The position numbers and the translations under genes are program-made. From assembly GCF_000364625.1 (NCBI RefSeq), contig NZ_KB822602.1, positions 153,295-217,294 of the forward strand: a stretch of 64,000 nt of DNA. Direction: 5' to 3'. Positions 59,337-64,000 of the stretch are shown here, one piece after another. Numbering within the stretch: position 1 is the stretch's first letter; each line of letters opens with the position of its first letter. A model generated the notes under the pieces. The model ran no database searches, was not told the DNA's origin, and saw only the letters and a list, made by a program, of their open reading frames with translations. Origin of the DNA: Pseudomonas thermotolerans DSM 14292 (lineage in GTDB: Bacteria > Pseudomonadota > Gammaproteobacteria > Pseudomonadales > Pseudomonadaceae).

Positions 59337-60470
59337 TCACTCCCTTGACAGCTGGGCCAGCAGCGTCAGGGTCTCCTCGATCACCCGTTCGTTGGTGTAG
59401 AAGTGCGGCGAGAAGCGGATGCCGGGGCCGCGCTGGGCGCAGACCACCTGTTCGGCCATCAGCCGCTCGTGCAGCGCACGGTTGTCCCAGCCGGCCAGAG
59501 TGAAGGTGAGGATGCCCGCGCGCCGTTCGGGCTGCCGTGGGCTGTGCAGGCTGATACCGGGGATCCGCGTCAGCCCGTCGAGCAGCCACTGCACGCGCTC
59601 GTGGAGCAGCCGGCCGACGGTCTCCAGGCCAACTTCCTCGAGCAGCGCCAGGCTGGCCTCCAGTGCCACGGCGCCGAGCATGTTCGGGCTGCCGCATTCG
59701 AAGCGCCGCGCACTGCGCGCCGGCTGCCAGTCGGGCCGCTCATAGTCGCTGGCGTGCTCCAGCATGTGCCAGCCGTATTCGTGCAGGCGCAGCCGTTCGC
59801 GCAAGTCGCTGCGGCAGTAGAAAACCCCCAGTCCCTCGGGCCCGAGCATCCACTTGTGGCCGTCGGCCATGGCGAAGGCGCAGTCGCAGCCCTGCACGTC
59901 GAAGGGCAGGGCGCCGAGCTGCTGGATGGCGTCCACGCAGAGCAGCACGCCGCGCTCCCGGCAGCCCCGTCCGAGGCGTTCCAGGTCCAGGCGCAGGCCG
60001 CTGGCGTACTGAACGGCGCTGATCGACAGCAGCCGGGTGCGCGGTCCGCAGGCGGCGAGCAGGGCGGCTTCCGGATCGGCGCCATCGAGGGCTACCTGGA
60101 TCACCTCCACGCCCTGTGGCTGCAGGGCCTGCCAGACCACGCGGTTGGAGGGGAATTCCTCGTTGCTGATGACGATCTGCTCGCCGGGTCGCCAGTCCAG
60201 TCCGAAGGCGACGAAAGACAGCGCCTCCGAGGTGTTCTTCACCAGGGCGATGTCCGCCGTGCTCGGCGCGTTGAGCAGTCGCTTGAGGCGCTCGCGCAGG
60301 CGGCGTTCCACCTCCAGCCAGGTCGGGTAGTCGCGGGCGCCGAACCGGGTGTTCTGTTCGCCGAAGGCAGCCACTGCCTCGGCGGCTCGGCGCGGCCAGG
60401 GGGCGACGGCGGCGTGGTTCAGGTAGCGCAGCCCCGGCGCCTGTGGGAACTCGTCTTGAAAGCCGTACAT
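59337..60470 (-). CDS. class V PLP aminotransferase (cysteine desulfurase/epimerase-like)
   Basis: A 377-residue fold-type I enzyme. The PLP lysine is in ADGHKWMLGPEGLGVFY (about residue 209), the PLP-stacking region follows NHAAVAPWPRRA, and the C-terminal GIRFSPHFYTN binds carboxylate. The lack of an obvious active-site Cys loop argues against a true cysteine desulfurase. The reaction is not known. It is divergent from the TetR regulator with a 73-base gap. Confidence 0.85.
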   Translation of the reverse strand: MYGFQDEFPQAPGLRYLNHAAVAPWPRRAAEAVAAFGEQNTRFGARDYPTWLEVERRLRERLKRLLNAPSTADIALVKNTSEALSFVAFGLDWRPGEQIVISNEEFPSNRVVWQALQPQGVEVIQVALDGADPEAALLAACGPRTRLLSISAVQYASGLRLDLERLGRGCRERGVLLCVDAIQQLGALPFDVQGCDCAFAMADGHKWMLGPEGLGVFYCRSDLRERLRLHEYGWHMLEHASDYERPDWQPARSARRFECGSPNMLGAVALEASLALLEEVGLETVGRLLHERVQWLLDGLTRIPGISLHSPRQPERRAGILTFTLAGWDNRALHERLMAEQVVCAQRGPGIRFSPHFYTNERVIEETLTLLAQLSRE

Positions 60471-60543
60471 GGTCTTGTGATCCGTGCAATTTCATGCTGA
60501 ATAGGCATAATACGCCCCTTCGCTTCTTGACCTTGCAGTCCCT

Positions 60544-61182
60544 ATGCAGAAAGAACCCCGAAAGATTCGCGAATTTCGCCGCCGTGAGCAGGAGATCCTC
60601 GATACCGCGCTGAAGTTGTTCCTCGAAAAGGGGGAGGACAGCGTCACCGTCGAGATGATCGCCGACGCCGTGGGCATTGGCAAAGGCACCATCTACAAGC
60701 ACTTCAAGTCCAAGGCGGAGATCTACCTGCGCCTGATGCTGGACTACGAGCGCGATCTCAACGCCCTGCTGCTGTCCGAGGACGTGGCCAAGGACAAGGA
60801 GGCGCTGGCGCGTGCCTACTTCGAGTTCCGCATGTGCGACCCGCAGCGCTACCGGCTGTTCGACCGCCTCGAGGAGAAGGTGGTCAAGGGCTGCCAAGTG
60901 CCGGAGATGGTCGAGGAGCTGCACAAGATCCGCGCCTCCAACTTCGATCGCCTGACCAGACTGATCGAGGGCCGCATCGCCGAGGGCAAGCTGGAGAACG
61001 TGCCGGCCTACTTCCACTACTGCGCGGCCTGGGCGCTGGTGCATGGCGCCGTGGCGCTGTACCACTCTCCGTTCTGGAGCAGCGTGCTGGAGGACCAGGA
61101 AGGCTTCTTCCAGTTCCTCATGGACATCGGCGTGCGCATGGGCAACAAGCGCAAGCGCGAAAACGAAGCGCCTTCCTCCTGA
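60544..61182 (+). CDS. TetR/AcrR-family regulator
   Basis: A 212-residue repressor. The N-terminal helix-turn-helix is at about residues 35-54 (VEMIADAVGIGKGTIYKHF). The C-terminal ligand domain is helical. It is divergent from the aminotransferase and 56 bases before a MoaA-like gene, so either could be its target. Confidence 0.92.
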   Translation: MQKEPRKIREFRRREQEILDTALKLFLEKGEDSVTVEMIADAVGIGKGTIYKHFKSKAEIYLRLMLDYERDLNALLLSEDVAKDKEALARAYFEFRMCDPQRYRLFDRLEEKVVKGCQVPEMVEELHKIRASNFDRLTRLIEGRIAEGKLENVPAYFHYCAAWALVHGAVALYHSPFWSSVLEDQEGFFQFLMDIGVRMGNKRKRENEAPSS

Positions 61183-61238
61183 GCCGGGCCGCGGCGCGCG
61201 GCGAGATATACTCAAGAGAACCGCCGCCGGAGCCATTC

Positions 61239-62207
61239 ATGATCGTCGACCGTCAGGGCAGGAGTTTCCGCAATCTGCGGGTCAGCCTGACCGCAGCCTG
61301 CAACTATGCCTGCACCTACTGCGTGCCCGACGGCAAGCGCCTGGTCGCCGCCCAGGACGAGCTGTCCGCCGAGGCCCTGGTACGCGCCGTGGCCTACCTG
61401 ATCGAGGCCGCCGGCATCGAACGACTGCGCATCACCGGCGGCGAGCCGCTGGTCAGTCCACGGCTGGAGCCTTTCCTGCAGGGCGTGCGTGACTTGGGCC
61501 TGGTCGAGATCGGCATTACCACCAACGGTCAACTGCTGGCCCGCAAGCTGCCAATCCTGATCGACGCCGGCCTGCACCGCCTGAACGTCTCCCTCGACAC
61601 CCTTGATGCTGGGCGCTTCCGCGAGATCGCCCGTGGCGGCGACCTGCGCACCGTGCTCGACGGTCTGCAGCAAGCCCGCGCGGCCGGTCTGAAGATCAAG
61701 CTGAACATGGTGCCCATGCGCGGGCAAAACCTCGACCAGGTGCTGCCCATGCTGGAGTACAGCCTGGAGCAGGGTTTCGAGCTGCGCTTCATCGAGCTGA
61801 TGCGGATGGGGCACCTGGCCCGGGACGCTAGCGCTTTCCAGCAACGTTTCGTGGGTATCGCCGAGTTGCTGGAGTTGATTGGCAGGCACCATGCCTACGT
61901 GCAAGCCGATGCGCCGCTGGATGCCACCGCATTGCGCTACGAGATCCCCGGTCGCGGCTTCTTCGGGGTGATTGCCAACGAGAGCGTGCCCTTCTGTCGG
62001 ACCTGCTCGCGGTTGCGCCTGTCGTCGACCGGCTGGCTGCACGGCTGCCTGTCGTCCACCAACCGCCACTACATCGGCGATCTGCTCGACAAGTCGCGCG
62101 ACGAGGCGTTGCCGGCTTTGCAGCAGCGACTGCTCAGGGCTCTGGCGGACAAGCAGGAGGTGGCCTTCTCCGGCGGGGCGACCATCATGAAGATCATCGG
62201 TGGCTGA
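61239..62207 (+). CDS. moaA: MoaA-like radical SAM enzyme (GTP 3',8-cyclase)
   Basis: A 322-residue enzyme with the N-terminal radical SAM cluster CNYACTYC (C21, C25, C28) and the second 4Fe-4S site FCRTCSRLRLSSTGWLHGC. The C-terminus ends in the double glycine (IIGG) needed in MoaA for GTP cyclisation. It would make the first intermediate of molybdenum cofactor. No other moa gene is nearby, so it may be a paralogue. Confidence 0.88.
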   Translation: MIVDRQGRSFRNLRVSLTAACNYACTYCVPDGKRLVAAQDELSAEALVRAVAYLIEAAGIERLRITGGEPLVSPRLEPFLQGVRDLGLVEIGITTNGQLLARKLPILIDAGLHRLNVSLDTLDAGRFREIARGGDLRTVLDGLQQARAAGLKIKLNMVPMRGQNLDQVLPMLEYSLEQGFELRFIELMRMGHLARDASAFQQRFVGIAELLELIGRHHAYVQADAPLDATALRYEIPGRGFFGVIANESVPFCRTCSRLRLSSTGWLHGCLSSTNRHYIGDLLDKSRDEALPALQQRLLRALADKQEVAFSGGATIMKIIGG

Positions 62208-62280
62208 GCCTGGGCGAAGCTGGCGCGGAAGCTGCAATGCATCCCTATCCGTCGGATTTCCGTCGCCTAGGGAGGACCCA

Positions 62281-62880
62281 ATGCGATACCTGATCCTGCT
62301 GGGCATGCTGCTGCTGGGCGGCTGCATGAAGGTCAGCGACATGGCCGAGAGCACCCGCTATCACCTGAGCGACGCCGGGCTGCTGGATCACAGCGACACC
62401 CGCCGTGCCAGCCCTTGGCGATTGCAGGCCGATTCCTTCATCTACATCGCGCAAGGGCATTTCGTGCCGCCGGGTGGCGCCCATCCGCGGCCCAACGTGG
62501 TGGCAGAGGAGGCCTTCAACGGCTTCGTCGAATACTTTCCGCTGGTACGTCGGGCCCGCACGCCGTTGGGGCTCGAGGAGGCCTTGGGCGAGGCACGCTC
62601 GGCCGGTGCCCACTATCTGTTGTACAGTCGTTTCGCGGCGGCTGATGACCGTATCGGCACCTATGATGAATGGGCCGACGAGGAGGCCCTGGATCGTCTC
62701 GGTCGCGACCGCGGCGTGATCCAGATGATGCTGATCGAGACCGGGAGCCGCTACCTGGTCGATACGGCGACCGTGCGCAGCCGCGGCGGTTTTCTGACGT
62801 TCTACGACCAGAAACCCGAGGAGCTGCTCGGTCCGCCAATGCGCGATTACGCCCGCCGCCTGCTTGGAGTGAGCAATTAG
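62281..62880 (+). CDS. DUF4823 lipoprotein
   Basis: A 199-residue protein with a lipoprotein signal peptide, lipobox LLGGC with Cys15. The mature part resembles DUF4823: FIYIAQGHF, a GAHYLLYSRF segment and a terminal PPMRDYARRLLG. The function is unknown. It is preceded by a GGGAGG ribosome site and followed after 12 bases by the DUF1285 gene. Confidence 0.82.
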   Translation: MRYLILLGMLLLGGCMKVSDMAESTRYHLSDAGLLDHSDTRRASPWRLQADSFIYIAQGHFVPPGGAHPRPNVVAEEAFNGFVEYFPLVRRARTPLGLEEALGEARSAGAHYLLYSRFAAADDRIGTYDEWADEEALDRLGRDRGVIQMMLIETGSRYLVDTATVRSRGGFLTFYDQKPEELLGPPMRDYARRLLGVSN

Positions 62881-62892
62881 GAGACTCTAGCG

Positions 62893-63447
62893 ATGACCGC
62901 CGAGAACCTGCTGGCGCAGATTCCCAAATCGGACAAGAAAGGCTTGCCGCCGGTGCATCTGTGGAACCCGGATTTCTGCGGCAATATCGACATGCGCATC
63001 GCCCGCGACGGTACTTGGTACTACCAGGGCACGCCGATCGGCCGCAAGGCCATGGTGCGGCTGTTCTCCACCATCATCCGCCGCGATGGCGGCGATTACT
63101 TCCTGGTCACTCCGGTGGAGAAGGTGGGCATCCAGGTCGATGACGCGCCCTTCGTCGCCGTGGCCCTGCAGGTGGAAGGCGTGGGAGAAGAGCAGCGGCT
63201 GCGCTTCGTTACCAATGTGGAGGACGAGGTGGAGGCCGGCCCCGAGCACCCGATCCGTGTCGAACTGGATCCCGCGACCCAGGAGCCGGCGCCCTACGTG
63301 CACGTGCGCGCCAACCTGGAGGCGCTGATCAACCGCAGCGTGTTCTACCAACTGGTGGAGCTGGCGGTGCCGCGCGAGATCGGCGGGTGTACCTGGCTGG
63401 GCGTGTGGAGCAATGGTCAGTTCTTCCCCATCGGCCCGCAGGAGTGA
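62893..63447 (+). CDS. DUF1285 family protein
   Basis: A 184-residue soluble protein with PPVHLWNPDFCGNIDMRIARDGTW near the N-terminus and IPIGRKAMVRLFSTIIRRD-like sequence after it, the DUF1285 pattern. The function is unknown. It is probably co-transcribed with the lipoprotein gene. Confidence 0.85.
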   Translation: MTAENLLAQIPKSDKKGLPPVHLWNPDFCGNIDMRIARDGTWYYQGTPIGRKAMVRLFSTIIRRDGGDYFLVTPVEKVGIQVDDAPFVAVALQVEGVGEEQRLRFVTNVEDEVEAGPEHPIRVELDPATQEPAPYVHVRANLEALINRSVFYQLVELAVPREIGGCTWLGVWSNGQFFPIGPQE

Positions 63448-63463
63448 GCTTTCCGCGGGTATG

Positions 63464-63489
63464 AAAAAGGCTCCCGAGGGAGCCTTTTT
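63464..63489. terminator. bidirectional terminator before ETF-QO
   Basis: AAAAAGGCTCC and GGAGCCTTTTT form a symmetric stem with a CGAG loop between convergent genes. Confidence 0.9.
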
Positions 63490-63501
63490 CATCGTGGCGT
63501 C

Positions 63502-64000
63502 TTACATGTTGGGATAGTTGGGCCCGCCGGTGCCTTCCGGGGCCACCCAGGTGATGTTCTGCGAGGGGTCCTTGATGTCGCAGGTCTTGCAGTGCACGCA
63601 GTTCTGGGCGTTGATCTGGAAGCGTTTGGAGCCGTCCTCGTTGCTCACCACCTCGTAGACCCCGGCCGGGCAGTAGCGCTGTGCCGGTTCGTCCCACTTC
63701 GGCAGGTTGACCTGGATGGGGATGTTCGGGTCGGCCAGGCGCAGGTGCACCGGCTGGTCTTCCTCGTGGTTGGTGTTGGAGAGGAACACCGAGGACAGCT
63801 TGTCGAAGCTGAGTTTGCCGTCCGGCTTCGGATAGTCGATGCGCTTGGCCTCGGCAGCGGGCTTCAGGCAGGCGTAGTCCGGCTTGTTGTCGTGCAGGGT
63901 GAGCGGGATCTTGCCGCCGAACCAGTTCTGGTCGATGTAGTTGAAGGCACCGCCGAGCAGGGCGCCGAACTTGTGGATGGCGGCGCCGAAGTTGCGGCTG
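63502..64000 (-). CDS. electron transfer flavoprotein-ubiquinone oxidoreductase, C-terminal part
   Basis: The frame is open to the window edge, so about 166 C-terminal residues are present. The 4Fe-4S ferredoxin-like module is complete: RYCPAGVYE, then [13 protein letters not shown], and the terminal [12 protein letters not shown] typical of ETF-QO. It passes electrons from ETF (acyl-CoA and amino acid oxidation) to ubiquinone at the inner membrane. Confidence 0.93.
   Translation of the reverse strand, partial: SRNFGAAIHKFGALLGGAFNYIDQNWFGGKIPLTLHDNKPDYACLKPAAEAKRIDYPKPDGKLSFDKLSSVFLSNTNHEEDQPVHLRLADPNIPIQVNLPKWDEPAQRYCPAGVYEVVSNEDGSKRFQINAQNCVHCKTCDIKDPSQNITWVAPEGTGGPNYPNM

Overview
The window reads as a stretch of core chromosome from a high-GC Pseudomonas, probably of the P. 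aeruginosa lineage. The evidence is gene content: a MASE2-type adenylate cyclase (CyaB), the patatin autotransporter PlpD, a long arginine/alanine-rich RNase E tail, PilZ between holB and tatD, Entner-Doudoroff enzymes, and an RgsA-like small RNA beside tatD. From memory, gene order over about 34.3-64 kb matches the comEC-lpxK-kdsB-murB-rne-fab-holB-pilZ-tatD block of P. aeruginosa. The left half is a mosaic of blocks that I recall as lying apart in that species. I see no insertion sequences, prophage genes or CRISPR array. Nearly every gene is intact; only the two window edges cut genes.

Layout. 1-5.5 kb: the end of a class II amidotransferase, a DUF2937 membrane protein, a MoxR ATPase / GFA-like protein / CoxE-type VWA / thioesterase run on the minus strand, then cysK. 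5.5-12.2 kb: plpD, a SelW-like protein, a DMT permease, a CsaA-like tRNA-binding protein, an AraC regulator, cyaB and a DUF962/Mpo1 protein. 12.2-21 kb: an OruR-type regulator, trkH, a YkgJ protein, a nitroreductase, an EmrAB-like efflux pair with a divergent LysR regulator, and gltX. 21-22.4 kb: a duplicated tRNA-Ala/tRNA-Glu array, followed by pgl-edd-eda, a thioesterase and dusC. 26.5-34.9 kb: an LtaS-like sulfatase, an AraC-type regulator divergent from a monooxygenase-esterase-dehydrogenase operon, an RraB-like protein, an amidotransferase and a DUF2062 protein.

35-45 kb: comEC, an ExbB/ExbD pair, lpxK, a Trm112-like protein, kdsB, a small tyrosine phosphatase and murB, mostly overlapping. 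They converge on rne, which has a structured leader. 45.5-59.1 kb: rluC, a HAD phosphatase, an S49 peptidase, maf (minus strand), yceD-rpmF-plsX-fabD-fabG-acpP-fabF-pabC-mltG-tmk-holB-pilZ-tatD. This joins ribosome assembly, fatty acid synthesis, folate, peptidoglycan and replication functions. 59.1-64 kb: the rgsA candidate, a class V aminotransferase, a TetR regulator, a MoaA-like radical SAM enzyme, a DUF4823 lipoprotein, a DUF1285 protein and the C-terminus of ETF-ubiquinone oxidoreductase.

The strongest non-coding signal links two distant parts of the window. The small RNA candidate downstream of tatD, read on the minus strand, is complementary to the acpP ribosome binding site and start codon over about 20 pairs. 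Other signals are three consecutive hairpins in the rne leader, a 14-base repeat in two fab intergenic gaps, and a four-gene locus with the same layout as the mycobacterial virS-mymA-lipR-sadH region.
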